DNA from: Amoebophrya sp. A120 | Lineage: Eukaryota > Sar > Dinophyceae > Syndiniales > Amoebophryaceae | Assembly (NCBI GenBank): GCA_905178155.1 | Contig: CAJINV010000011.1 | Coordinates: 2,437,331-2,501,330, forward strand | Direction of reading: 5' to 3' | Length of the DNA stretch: 64,000 nucleotides | Shown here: one piece after another, positions 33,004 to 43,318 of the stretch | Position numbering within the stretch: the stretch's first letter is position 1 | Layout of the letters: every line of letters begins with the position of its first letter | The notes under the pieces: model-generated | What the model saw: only the letters and a program-made list of their open reading frames with translations | Told to the model about the DNA's origin: nothing | Database searches by the model: none | Made by a program: the position numbers and the translations under genes

Positions 33004-35871
33004 GAAGTCCGGCGGTGTGAAGGGGCGGTATACCCAAGCGAGCGGCTACGAAATAAGCGATCATCACTCTAAGGAAATAGGACACATAACACCGACGGGA
33101 GGAGGGCTAAATGACGGCGTTTCCTCCGCGGACACCGCTTCGAATTCCACCTCTTCAACTGCCGCGTCAACCGCTAGCAAGAAGGTATTTTCCGGTGCGG
33201 CGCGGAGCCCCGACGTCGTGTATGGCGCTCGCGGGGCTAATGCTCGCGGTGGGACAACATCAAGCAAAGAAACAAGCGTTACGCAACTCTCCTCCAAGGG
33301 AAGTGCGATAGTACAGTCCGCCGCTTTGATGTCCTCGCGGGACTTGCAGAAGTGGAAGCCGGTTATCGACCCGAAAATCCTGATCATGCTGGTGAACATG
33401 GTGGACTCCGCCGACATGTCTCTCATTGCCTCCTGCATGAAGGCGTTCGAGCGAGATTTCGGGTTTCGCCCGAGCGATTTGGGGATCTTGGGTCTCTGTC
33501 AGGCCGCGAGCTTTTCCTTGACCTTACCTATTTGGGGCGCGGCGTTGCCGAAGTACGGGTGTCGGACGCTGTTGTCACTCGCCTGCTGGGTCTGGATGAT
33601 CACCACTTTCTTAACGCCGATGGGACACACGCTCGGTATCTATGTAGTAATGAAGATCAACATCTGTTCTTGTTCACATGATTAATATTTTAGTGTAGAA
33701 GTTTGGACGAGGTGGTCGTTCTTTCAGTGTAGTCCTTCGATCTTGGCAGCTATAGTTTTCTGAGGAAGGGGACCCAGCTGAAAAAAAAAACAACAAAACA
33801 GCGATGCAAGCCTGCCTGCGTATCCTGAACGGCGCGGCGCTGAGCGGGGTGATGCCGGTTTCCCAAGCGGTGCTCGCCGACATTGTGGACGAAGACCAGC
33901 GGGGCCAGGCTTTTGGCTGGGTCGGCGCGTTGCACTCGGTTGCAAAAGTGATTGTCACGTACTACGTCCTGGCGATGGGGGAAAACTGGGCGCAGTGCTT
34001 CTACCTGGTTGGTTTCGCCACCTTCTTGCTAATCATCCTGCTTTACACGCAACTACCCGACTCGTACGGGAAGCAAACGCAGATGGTGGACAGTGTCACC
34101 GGGGAACCCATCAGTTTCGGCGAGCAGGCGATCCGGGCCGCGAAACGAATTTTGCAGATACCCTCCTTCATGGTTTTAGTTGCGCAGGGGGTGGTTGGCG
34201 GAACGCCCTGGCAGGCGATGTCGTTTCTGAACATGTACTGGCTGACCCTCGGGTTCTCCAACACGGAAGCGGCGACCATCGCGGCCGTGATTAATTCCGG
34301 CGGGATCCTGGGTTGCCTGTTGGGCGGCACCATGGGCGATTTTTTTGCCCGGAATGTTTCCTCTGACCGGGGGCGCGTCATGGTTGCGCAGTTGTCGGTA
34401 TTATTAGGGATTCCCTGCTGGTGCGCGATGCTGAGCAGCACGCTGGTGGACGGCAGTTCTGTGTTCATGGCCTGCCTGTGTGGCTTTTCCTTCTACCTGC
34501 TCGCCACGTGGTGCAGTTTCGCCGCCAACCGGCCGATCTGCACGGAATTGGTGTCCTCCTCCGCCGACCGGGCGCAGATCGTGGGTTATTGGGAGGAAAA
34601 ATCCCCCCTCCCCATATCGAAAAGGTATGTTTCCGAAAATTTGTGTTGCTGATTTGTGACCACAGATCAGGTTTGTCTTGTAGGAAGACAAGTGCAGAGG
34701 CATCCGCCCAATTGTGGAAGCGATTTGGCGTGCTGTTGGTCCTAGAGCAGGGTAGCCGTTTGCAATGCTGAACAACTAGACCTGAGCGCTCCAACCTAGG
34801 CTGCGGATCTGGCCGCAGTGCCTTACTGCAAGACAGGTCGGATTTGTGTACGCAAATCAGCATCAGAAATTTTCATTTTGATATCGGGAGGGGGGATTTT
34901 TCGTTTTGATATGGGCTTGTGGGTGCTCATCGAGGGCACGTTTGGTGCTTTGTTCGGTGCTATCAAGTGCAAAAATGTCTGGGTCTGGAAGGATGTAACC
35001 TGTGATGCGCATTTCAGAACACGCAAAAATCTCTCATGCATGGGTAGCAAAAGCTGCCCACTTTCTGTCACCAAAATGGGGGATTTGTCATGCGGGTTCG
35101 GCATTGCGGAAGCTTCTCGAAACCTGTGATGCTAGAGCTTCCATGCCAGACCTTCCGTGTCATGCAGAAACAGCATGACTCTTCCAGACCCAGACATTTT
35201 TACATTTGATAGGTGCGCCGGTTGTTGGGTTTGTGTCGGAGGCGTTTGGCTACCGTTTGTCGAAAGACGTCCTCTATCAAATGCAAATATGTCTGGGTCT
35301 GGCAGAATGCAGATTTCTGTCATGCTGTTTTTGCATGACACAGAAGGTCTGTCATGGATGCTCTAGCATCACAGATTTTGAGAACTTTTCGCAATTCCCA
35401 ATCCGCATGACAAATCCTCCTTTTTGGTGACAGGAAGTTGGCACCTTTTGCTGCCTATGCATGAGAGATTTGTGTGTGTTGTGAAATTAATGCGCGTCAC
35501 AAATTCGCGTCCTTCCAGACCCAGACATATTTGCAATGCATATTCTTGCATCCGGCCACAGTGCGACTGCCGCGGAGACGAGCGCGTACAACCAGCAGGA
35601 AAAGAAGAACGCGGCAGCATTATCCTCCGCATTGACAGGATTAGGCGTGATCTGCTGGACCTTGTGCTTACTGATCTGGTCGGTGATGTACCTCACTTTT
35701 CCGGCGGATCGCGCGAACGCGAGGAGGCTAGAGCAGGAAGAGAGGCGGCGGCAGGAGGAGGAGCTGGGCATAGAGGGCGACGAGCTCGGGATGCCATTAG
35801 ATTTCGACACCGGGACGGGAGATGAAGACGCGCACGAAACCAGGCCTCTGGGGGCGGGGAATAGGCACTGA
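32972..35871 (+). CDS. Major facilitator superfamily transporter (spinster-like)
   Basis: Exons 32972-33635, 33802-34593, 34924-34960, 35217-35274 and 35548-35871 give exactly 625 codons (624 aa). About 130 Ser/Thr-rich cytosolic residues precede the first membrane helix (ILIMLVNMVDSADMSLIASC). The MFS loop-like segment PIWGAALPKYGCRTLLS follows, then helix 4 region RILNGAALSGVMPVSQAVLA, DEDQRGQAFGW, and further helices. The end is a predicted helix (ALTGLGVICWTLCLLIWSVM) and an acidic tail. The D-S-A-D and R-G-Q-A signatures resemble spinster/organic-anion type MFS carriers. Substrate unknown. Intron 1 is canonical; introns 2-4 are introners of two types, the last two in opposite orientation around a 58-bp exon. 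Confidence 0.85.
34594..34918. mobile_element. Introner, family 4 (single copy, long imperfect TIRs)
   Basis: Roughly 100-bp imperfect inverted ends: AAAAATCCCCCCTCCC...GATTTG at left and the complement at right. TSD TTGGG (34589-34593) and GTGGG (34919-34923) differ at one base. Removal joins GGT TAT TGG G to TG CTC ATC, restoring the transporter (VGYWVLIEGTFG). The right end has an extra AT-rich segment (CGTTTTGATATGGG). Confidence 0.72.
34961..35211 (+). mobile_element. Introner, family 1 (copy 6)
   Basis: The 251-bp element starts TATCAAGTGCAAAAATGTCT and ends TTTTTACATTTGATA. Exact TSD GGTGC is at 34956-34960 and 35212-35216. One possible registration (within the TSD) gives GT-AG ends. 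The interior is close to copies 1 and 5. Confidence 0.9.
35275..35542 (-). mobile_element. Introner, family 1 (copy 7), reversed orientation
   Basis: The 268-bp element starts TATCAAATGCAAATATGTCT and ends ATATTTGCAATGCATA. Its interior matches the reverse complement of the copy at 34961. The TSD is degraded (TCCTC and TTCTT, two C/T differences). Its removal joins GAC GTC CTC to GCA TCC GGC in the transporter. Confidence 0.85.
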
Positions 35872-36298
35872 GAATATATTCTCTGTATCTATAGCAGTTT
35901 GAAGATGCTTGGATACTACAGTCAGAATTTTCCCAGAGCTTTCATCTCTCAAGCGTCGTTGTGTAAGTATACTCGCTTCTGAAAGAAACGGTCGTTTTCA
36001 CCGATGAAGCGTGCGCTTCGTCTGTCGATGAAAATATTTCTAAGAAAAGAATAGAATTTCATATTGTTGCGCGGCCATTTTTCGCAAAAAGCTGCTCACA
36101 GCAACGGTGATATCGAAAAGCCATATGTTATATTGCTTCGCTTTGACACGACTTTTTGAAGGAAGCAGCATTGTGTTCGTTTGTCGCACGACTTTTTTTT
36201 GTTCGCTCCGGAACGACGTTTTTGCAAGTGAGACACTTCAAATTATTGTTCCCGAAGCGGTTCCGTTTTGACTTTTTCTCTATCGAGATCACGTGATC
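35872..36298. other. Intergenic, promoter region of DUF288 gene
   Basis: AT-rich with no ORF of interest. It contains TTTCTAAGAAAAGAATAGAA and poly-T tracts; I cannot place a specific promoter motif. Confidence 0.5.
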
Positions 36299-38395
36299 AT
36301 GCGCCGGAGCGGAGCTGGTGCTCCCAGGAGATCTTTCAACTCGGCAACGAGGCTCCTGCTGTCGCATTTGGCAGGAGCACTGCTCCGCGCGGCCTTATTT
36401 CCCAGTCCGATTTTCTTTTCCCTCTCCGCCACTGCCGTCCCAGTTCATCCGCCCACCGGCGCGAGCGACACACAGCACTCCGGCGCGACGAGCTCCACCA
36501 GTATTCATGTTATCGATCTTAAGGGCGTTTCCGGGAAAAGGTTTTCCGGCGACCGAATCCGGACGAGCAACGTGCCTTTGAATTTTCAGGGCGTCCGGCA
36601 ATCCGACCTGCGGCACGAGCGCGAACACAAGAATTGCGCCAAATGGATCGTGGTCACGAGCATTTTCCCGCCCTCCGACGCGGTGCGAAAGCTGGGCGAG
36701 ATGACGAAGAAGGGCTGGTGCTTCGTCGTTGTTGCGGACCAGAACGGGCCAAAAGATTACGACGACGTGGAAGGGGTTGTTTATCTCACCGTGGAGCAGC
36801 AGAAGCGATTGCACTACCACATTATCGACATCCTCCCATGGCGCCACTTCGGGCGGAAAAACATCGGTTTCCTGTACGCGATCGAGCACGGTGCGCAAGT
36901 GATCTACGACACGGACGATGATAACAGGATAAAGGAACTAGACATACCCATCTGGGGATCTTCATCTTCGGCAGGGGCTTCGACTGTTGCAACATCACAA
37001 ACACCAACTACAGAATCCTCCTCTAGTACTTTGGGCGCCAAAGAGTACGTCCCGTTGATGACGTACACGCCGGACCCCGCGTCTCGCCGGGGGAATTCCG
37101 CGGAGGAGTACTACACCAACGTGATTGAAACCTTCCAAAAGACCGGCGGTGCCGCGGGGAGGGTCGTAAACACGTACTTGGACTTCCAGCCGAGCTGCGG
37201 TTTAAGGATTTGGCCGCGCGGATACCCGCTGGACCACATCAACGACGTGCACGATTCGATTCTGATCCCGTATAATTCATCCATGAGCTCGACAAGTAGC
37301 TCTTCTCCTGGTCCGCAAGCTACTCGTGCCGCCGGTAGTACAGCTACAAGAAACAAACCCCCTGCCGTCCAACAGTTCCTCGCGGACGAGGACCCGGATG
37401 TGGATGCCATATACCGGCTGACGGGAAAACTCCCGTGCCGGTTCGAGGAGAAAAATAAGGGGATCGTCGTCCCGAAGGGCAAGTTCACACCCTACAACGC
37501 GCAGTGTGTGGTAAATCTGCAACCCGCGTTCTGGGCGTTGCTGTTACCGGTGACGTATGCATTGCAAAAATATCGCACTAGTGTGAACTGCATTACAAAT
37601 TCATGACAGATGGATATGCAATTTGTCATGCGGTTTTACCTTGGAATGGAGATTTGTCATGCATGATTGCGATTACTACGAGTACGAGCACGATACTTTT
37701 GCAATGCATATCACGGTGAACGGTCGCGTGTCCGATATTTGGCGGAGCTACATCGCGCAGAAATTGCTCTGGGATATCGACGAGGTATCTATCAAATGAG
37801 AGACAATTTCATCCTCAAGAACATTGATTTGTCATGCTGGCTGCCCGAAGTATCAACGACAACGACTCTTAGTCGTCCGCATGCAATACAAATCCCGTAA
37901 AAAAAAACAGCACGTCGCGTTCATGCCCGCCCATGTCGTCCACGACCGGGTCTTCCACGATTACCTGAAGGATTTCCAATCCGAATCGGATCTCTACCTC
38001 AAATCCGCCGCGCTAGTGAAATATGCATTGCAAAAGTATCGTACTAGTATAAATTGCATTGCAAATTTTGGCAAGAAGAGAAGTGGAATTTGTAATGCTG
38101 TTTTACCTTAGGAAGAGGATTTGTCATGCATATTAGCAATTAGTGCGAGTGCGATACTTTTGCACAGGATATGAAATTCCTGTCCCAGTGGACGAGCGCC
38201 GCGCCGACGCTCGTGGAACGGATAGAGCAGCTGTGGTCGGAGTTGTACGAGCGAGGTTTCATCGAAGTTACCGATTTAAAACTGGCCCAGGCGTGGATCC
38301 GGGATTTGCTCGCGCTGGGGTACCGTTTTCCGGATTTACAAATCCCGAAGATCCTGTCGCGCGAACACCTCGCGGCGCACCATGCGGAATTGTAG
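36299..38395 (+). CDS. DUF288/STELLO-like Golgi-type protein
   Basis: Exons 36299-37555, 37716-37784, 37911-38021 and 38177-38395 give exactly 552 codons (551 aa). The start is the ATG at 36299; an upstream in-frame GTG is ignored. Residues about 18-48 form a hydrophobic signal anchor (type II topology expected). The core begins near residue 115 (KWIVVTSIFPPSDAV), continues through LPWRHFGRKNIGFLYAIEHG and reaches DTDDDN at 204-209. The C-terminal part contains GRVSDIWRSYIAQKLLWDID and FQSESDLYLKSAALVKFL. This arrangement is that of DUF288, the family of plant STELLO proteins, which are Golgi proteins with a glycosyltransferase-like domain. Two family-2 introners and one GT-AG intron interrupt it. 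Enzymatic activity is inferred from family only. Confidence 0.85.
37556..37710 (+). mobile_element. Introner, family 2 (copy 3)
   Basis: The 155-bp element starts TATGCATTGCAAAAATATCG and ends CGATACTTTTGCAATGCATA. TSD TGACG/TCACG has one mismatch. Removal joins CCG GTG ACG to GTG AAC GGT in the DUF288 core. Confidence 0.87.
38022..38171 (+). mobile_element. Introner, family 2 (copy 4)
   Basis: The 150-bp element starts TATGCATTGCAAAAGTATCG and ends CGATACTTTTGCACAGGATA. Exact TSD TGAAA is at 38017-38021 and 38172-38176. Removal restores ALVK-FLSQW. It is very similar to the copy at 22849 in the channel gene. Confidence 0.9.
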
Positions 38396-39141
38396 AGTGC
38401 TTTTTGTGTAGGTGTAGCTGAATGGTGAAGACAAATGTGACCATTCCGGCGCATTGCGATTGTGAAGTACGTATCAAAGAAGTTCTTGAAGTTCTTGTTA
38501 TTTCTGAGATGGACATAGGCACGATCTGAACCTTGTTAAGCGCGGGGAGACGCTATTGAACTATTCAGGGTTGACGTAGAATACGCAAGTTTTAGAAAAG
38601 GCTCATCCCCATTGCTGATGAAAATTGTACGATCATGTTCATCCCGAAAAGTCGAAATGCCGCAACGGTCATCGTGGCCGCGCGTCTTCTCAGGATCAAG
38701 ATTCACGACAGCTACGCCACAACACACAAGTGAGCCGCGCTCTGAAATATATAACAAGTGACACAAAGAACAAATGCACGAGCACGTCGTGGCCGCAACG
38801 ATCAGGTGATTCAACGAAGAGGCTGAAAATGAAATGCAAGTGGATACGAAATGATTGCATAGTTCCCCCGATGAACAATTCGAATCTCTTGCTGGATTGG
38901 TCTCTTCACCGCAAAAGGATTGCAGACAGGTGGATCGTTGAACTAAGAGGTGGAAATAGTGGATATTTTTTCTATGGTGGTCTTCATCCGTGGAGACAAG
39001 ATGGCCAAGGCTTTTTCTCTGACTGTAACGCATAAACGCGCCGCGATTTCTTATCTAGAAAGACATTCACATTCATTGACGCGTTAGATTATTTTCGTTT
39101 CTGCGATAGCCACACAAATCCGTTCGAATTCGTCCCACAAC
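38396..39141. other. Intergenic, no supported gene
   Basis: Overlapping ORFs on both strands (38536-39035) lack any family feature. Low complexity is absent and neither strand is convincing. Confidence 0.5.
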
Positions 39142-41466
39142 ATGTCGCAGCTGTTCCGCCCCTCTGCTCACGATGAAGTCCAAACGGCAGAGAGTTTCGA
39201 CCTCTCGGCGGTCGCCGATGCCATCTGCAAGGAGATCTGTACCTTGCGAGACACTTCTCAACACGCGGGTCGTCCGCAGCGACGGTGGCGCATTGGGCTT
39301 CAGTTCCCGACGAGAAAAGGCTCAGTCACCGTGCACCGAGTTTTGATGGACTACATTCTGAATTGCCAGGCAGAAGATGATGAACATGCACAAGAGAGGC
39401 AGAGTAGAGATCGTCTCAGCACGTCCAGCGCAAGAGCACCAGGAGCTCCATCCACAAGAACAGCGTCTTCGTCGAGCCGTTCCCGTTCCACCCCGGAGCA
39501 TGAGCAAAAACCCTCTTGTTCACGACAAATAAACAGCAAAGTCACCGAGCATGATTTCCAGCTCTGCATCCTGGGCGACAGTGACTACGGCGCCTGCTGC
39601 GTCGACGAGGTCAGCGCGAAGCATTACAACTGTGATCGAATTGTGCACTTTGGGAAAACATGTCTGAGCCTACCCCAGAGCATTCCGACATTATTTGTCC
39701 CAAGAACAACGGGGCTGAAGCTGAACCGACGGACCGAACCTGCTTTGCTGGAAAGACTGAGGGAACTGCGAGACACACTGAGGGATAGTGTTGAAGGAGG
39801 AGCTGCAGTAGACGCAGACGACGCGGATGCCCCAGATGCTCGTGAAGGTCCAGATGAACTTCACACCAGCTATCGCAAATCGAAACTCGTGCTCGTCTAT
39901 GACGCTGGGTTTGAGGAAGAGGACCTGTGCAAGGCACTCCAACCCGATGTGGTCTTCTCCCTCCCTGAGGAAGTCCGAAGTTGGCGGTTTGTGTTGGCGA
40001 AAGGCAGTAGGGGGACAAGTAGGACGCACCATGGCTTGTACCAGTACAAGGGCCAGTGTGATGAAAAAGAAAATGCTGCTTTTGCTTCTCATCGAGCAGT
40101 ATCAGGTGGTGAAGCAACTTTCGGAGCGTCAACTTGCGGCTGTGGTCCGCACGACGGTAGCGACAGGCAGGCGAGCTACACCGGTTCTTCGATTTCTTGT
40201 GCGACTGATTCATCTTCCATGTGGTCACCTGCTGTCTACACGAGGGCGTTGCAAGCGCACGCCACCGGTTTGACCCCACTATGGTCCCGCTGGTTTATCC
40301 CGGATAATTCCCCGCTCGTCTGCGGACGCGTGTTGCAACGGAACCAGGTCGTTGTTGAGAGAGGATTTTCAACTTCTGAGAAAGAAGCCCAATCGCATCC
40401 AGATCTTCGACTACAGGCGTCGATTAAGCGGGGCTCTAATTATTTCCACTACGTCTACGTGGGGAACAGCCAAAGCCAGCTGGACGCGTTGGTTATGCGC
40501 TTCGGCTGCGTGCACCACGTGAAACTTCTGCAGGCTGTGGACAACAAGCAGCAAGCAACAGTTGAGCAAGTTTTTTCTACCAATTTGATGCAAAAACGCT
40601 ACAACGTCGGAGTGCAGGCGATCCGGAACGCCCGGCGTGTTGGGTTACTGTTCGCCACCGCGGATCGCCCATTCTTACAGACATTGGTTCTACATTTAGA
40701 GCACCACTTGCACCTCGCGCAAAAAGCCACCTACCGGGTTTCTATCGGAAAACTGGATGTGGCGAAGCTGTGCAACTTAGAAGAGGTCGATTGCTGGATC
40801 GTCCTTGCGTGTCCGGAGCGGTGCGGCCAGATCCTGGCGAAACAGCAGGAATTTCCGAAGCCCTTCGTCACCCCCTACGAGGCCCAGATCGCGCTCGACC
40901 TGCGATCTTGGGAGGGCGAGTTGGGGTATGTGACGGACCCCAGCGAGTTGGGGGCGGAATTGGATCGGGTTTTTAAAGAATCGGGCGCGAGTGGTGGCCC
41001 CGCGAATACGGGTGTTTTTGGTAGCGACAACGACGGTTCAGCGTCCGAGTACGAGGAAGAGACCGAGGACTTTCCGGAGATGGAGCGAGAAGACATGTCA
41101 GCTGTCACAGGCAATGACCCCAGAACAACAAGCACGGTGGTAAACGATCATCAGAATTTGAAGACGAACTACGATAGTACAGATGAGAATCGGCCCCCCG
41201 GATCGCCAGCAAACACTAGAAAACCTCCAAAGTGGAACTCGACCTTGCCGCAAAGTGGAAGAAAAAAACAGGAGGACACAGCATTACGTCGGAGAAAACG
41301 AAACTATCATCAAAAGATGTTGACCACCGGTAACGAGGCGCAGGATGCGCTCTTGTTCGAAAATTCCCGGCGCGCATGGCAGGGCTATGTCGACACACCA
41401 GCCGCGCCAGCGGTGCTCACGAAAGGAATGACTGGGATTGCGTCGAAGTACGAAGGGGAGGAATAA
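39142..41466 (+). CDS. DPH2: Diphthamide biosynthesis protein 2 (DPH2)
   Basis: A single-exon gene of 774 codons. DPH1-DPH2 transfers the 3-amino-3-carboxypropyl group of S-adenosylmethionine to a histidine of elongation factor 2, the first step of diphthamide synthesis in the cytosol. The family features are visible in order: LQFPTRKGSV (~55-64); ILGDSDYGACCVDE with Cys152-Cys153; IVHFGKTCLS with Cys174; then RRVGLLFATADRPFLQTLVL (~500); and VLACPERCGQ with Cys557/Cys561. FVTPYEAQIALD and GYVTD follow. It is longer than the usual ~490-530 residues because of Ser/Arg-rich and acidic insertions (about 75-130 and 330-380) and a ~150-residue charged tail. The DPH2 assignment, rather than DPH1, rests on the overall pattern. 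Confidence 0.88.
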   Translation: MSQLFRPSAHDEVQTAESFDLSAVADAICKEICTLRDTSQHAGRPQRRWRIGLQFPTRKGSVTVHRVLMDYILNCQAEDDEHAQERQSRDRLSTSSARAPGAPSTRTASSSSRSRSTPEHEQKPSCSRQINSKVTEHDFQLCILGDSDYGACCVDEVSAKHYNCDRIVHFGKTCLSLPQSIPTLFVPRTTGLKLNRRTEPALLERLRELRDTLRDSVEGGAAVDADDADAPDAREGPDELHTSYRKSKLVLVYDAGFEEEDLCKALQPDVVFSLPEEVRSWRFVLAKGSRGTSRTHHGLYQYKGQCDEKENAAFASHRAVSGGEATFGASTCGCGPHDGSDRQASYTGSSISCATDSSSMWSPAVYTRALQAHATGLTPLWSRWFIPDNSPLVCGRVLQRNQVVVERGFSTSEKEAQSHPDLRLQASIKRGSNYFHYVYVGNSQSQLDALVMRFGCVHHVKLLQAVDNKQQATVEQVFSTNLMQKRYNVGVQAIRNARRVGLLFATADRPFLQTLVLHLEHHLHLAQKATYRVSIGKLDVAKLCNLEEVDCWIVLACPERCGQILAKQQEFPKPFVTPYEAQIALDLRSWEGELGYVTDPSELGAELDRVFKESGASGGPANTGVFGSDNDGSASEYEEETEDFPEMEREDMSAVTGNDPRTTSTVVNDHQNLKTNYDSTDENRPPGSPANTRKPPKWNSTLPQSGRKKQEDTALRRRKRNYHQKMLTTGNEAQDALLFENSRRAWQGYVDTPAAPAVLTKGMTGIASKYEGEE

Positions 41467-42211
41467 GTAGTTGTAATTACGAGCTGAAGTACTATAGTTT
41501 TTCCAGCTTATTTGCGATTATGGTCCTTCTCATAAAAGGAAAAGCTTGTCGACTTCTCTGATGATTTCTGCAACATAACCCGCGAATATCTTTCGAACTT
41601 GAAGTAGCGACATGGCATGTACATGAAAAATAAAAAGGTTCTGAAAAATGAAATGCGACAATGTATTGCAGGCTGTAGGATTCTACATCTACCTTGCATG
41701 AGATTCATAGCGACGATGAGGTTTCTTGCTGTACTTACATAGGCTTCAGCTCTTCCTGATACATTCATGATCTTGCTGAGTTTTTCTGTTCCACTGTAGC
41801 CATGAGTATCTTTGTGAGGGCTGAAGCTCAAGAGTGACCACGGAGAGGCTCTCCTGTTAATGTTCTAGCAGATGTTTTGTTTTGTTGGTTGTTCGTCATT
41901 GTTTTCAGCGTCAACGGTGTGGTTGGAAGTTACTGCCGCTTCATTACCCTTAATCTCGTCTACGTTTTGCGTAGACAGGCAGGAGAATGAAAATGCCAAA
42001 GGCAAAGCAGAGCCCTCTCATCTGCACCCGCGGCGGTGATCTTGTTCTCCCGACCGCTGGCGCACGGCTACGACGTATGCTGAGAGAAGTCTGTCCCAGG
42101 AACGAGTAGAATGCACGAAGCTTACTAGACGTAAATCGCTGGCCTCTTTGGCTTTGTACGCTTTGGCAAGAAACCAAATGTGAATATTAGACAAAAAGCT
42201 GATAATCCAAG
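41467..42211. other. Intergenic, no supported gene
   Basis: Short unsupported ORFs only, AT-rich near 41500-41900. Confidence 0.5.
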
Positions 42212-43318
42212 ATGACCGACCCCATGATGCGTAGTTCCAAGCAAAGCAACTCCGGCGCTGGAGGTGAGATCCCGACCGGACCGGAGAAGCTAGATCACGT
42301 TTTCGGGAGCAGTCAGGGAGATCACCTTACTTCGTCTGTTGCCAGCACGAGGAATAGTAGTTCTGCCGGTTCGGCTTCGTCCTCCTCGTCTTCAACCTCT
42401 AATGCGACGACAATTTCGGCTTCGAGCGCCACGAAAAACTACTATGTCGGGAAACACGGCAGCAACAGCAAGCCCCCAGCCACTCTTGTTCCCCGTCTGC
42501 AACTGGGGAGTAAGCTGCCACTTTCCGCGCAGAAGCCGCACTTTCGTGGCGGGGATGGATCCTCCGTTAGCGCTAGTCGCACCGTTGCGAAGAAAAAGGG
42601 CAGCTATCAAGACGCAACCCCAGCGACAATCTTCGACGAGGATGAACAAATAGATGAAGTCCAAGTTCATGTTGGACCACACGCAGGCGCAAAGGAACAG
42701 CTGCAAGAGGAAACCCACGCAACCTTCCACGGAGCAAGCGGTTCGGACGTCGCCACCGAATTCGACTTGGAAGAGGACGAAATGGCAATGACCAGAGAAG
42801 AACTCGCCCGGGACCTGGGCTTCTCCCCCCGAGCGATTTTCAGCGACTACCGCGAAGAACCGAGCGAAACGAGCAGCTATCACGATCGTACCGAGACGAG
42901 AAGTGGTCGTGGTCCGCCCGTAAGTGCGGGCAAGACGAAATTATCGTCGACGTCAACAAGAACTGGTTCTGGTAGAGGTGCTCGAGGTATATCAAGTAGA
43001 ATGGCGGCGGGTGATTTCTGGAACACGAATCCTGATGTTGTTTTCGAGCAAGCAGATGGCGTTGCAACCGAACTGCAGGACCACCAGCGATTGTACGACG
43101 ACGAGAAGCAGGAGGAGACCACCGAGCTACGGATCCGATACGTGGCGTTTTTCGTTCTTCTGCGCGTCGTCCTGTTTATCTTTCTGGAGCACGGCGGTGG
43201 TTCTCGGGCGGGGTTTCGGTGGGCACCGGACAGCGTACAGTTTTTGAAGAGCAGGAGGAGTAGAGCTGTGGGAAATGGAGGAGAAAAGCCTTTGGTTGAC
43301 CATGGGGGTGCCAGTTGA
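42212..43318 (+). CDS. Hypothetical protein with one transmembrane segment
   Basis: A single exon of 368 aa, with ATG at 42212 preceded by stops. The first ~100 residues are Ser/Thr/Ala-rich and probably disordered. Residues about 145-215 are acidic (DEDEQIDEVQVHVG, FDLEEDEMAMTREE). A hydrophobic helix at about 307-327 (IRYVAFFVLLRVVLFIFLEH) suggests a tail-anchored or single-pass membrane protein with a short basic C-terminus. No family recognised. Confidence 0.65.
   Translation: MTDPMMRSSKQSNSGAGGEIPTGPEKLDHVFGSSQGDHLTSSVASTRNSSSAGSASSSSSSTSNATTISASSATKNYYVGKHGSNSKPPATLVPRLQLGSKLPLSAQKPHFRGGDGSSVSASRTVAKKKGSYQDATPATIFDEDEQIDEVQVHVGPHAGAKEQLQEETHATFHGASGSDVATEFDLEEDEMAMTREELARDLGFSPRAIFSDYREEPSETSSYHDRTETRSGRGPPVSAGKTKLSSTSTRTGSGRGARGISSRMAAGDFWNTNPDVVFEQADGVATELQDHQRLYDDEKQEETTELRIRYVAFFVLLRVVLFIFLEHGGGSRAGFRWAPDSVQFLKSRRSRAVGNGGEKPLVDHGGAS

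Noticed and set aside
38536-39035. Overlapping sense/antisense ORFs of 136 and 165 codons
   Set aside because: Neither shows domain features, a splice context or a coding composition like the flanking genes.
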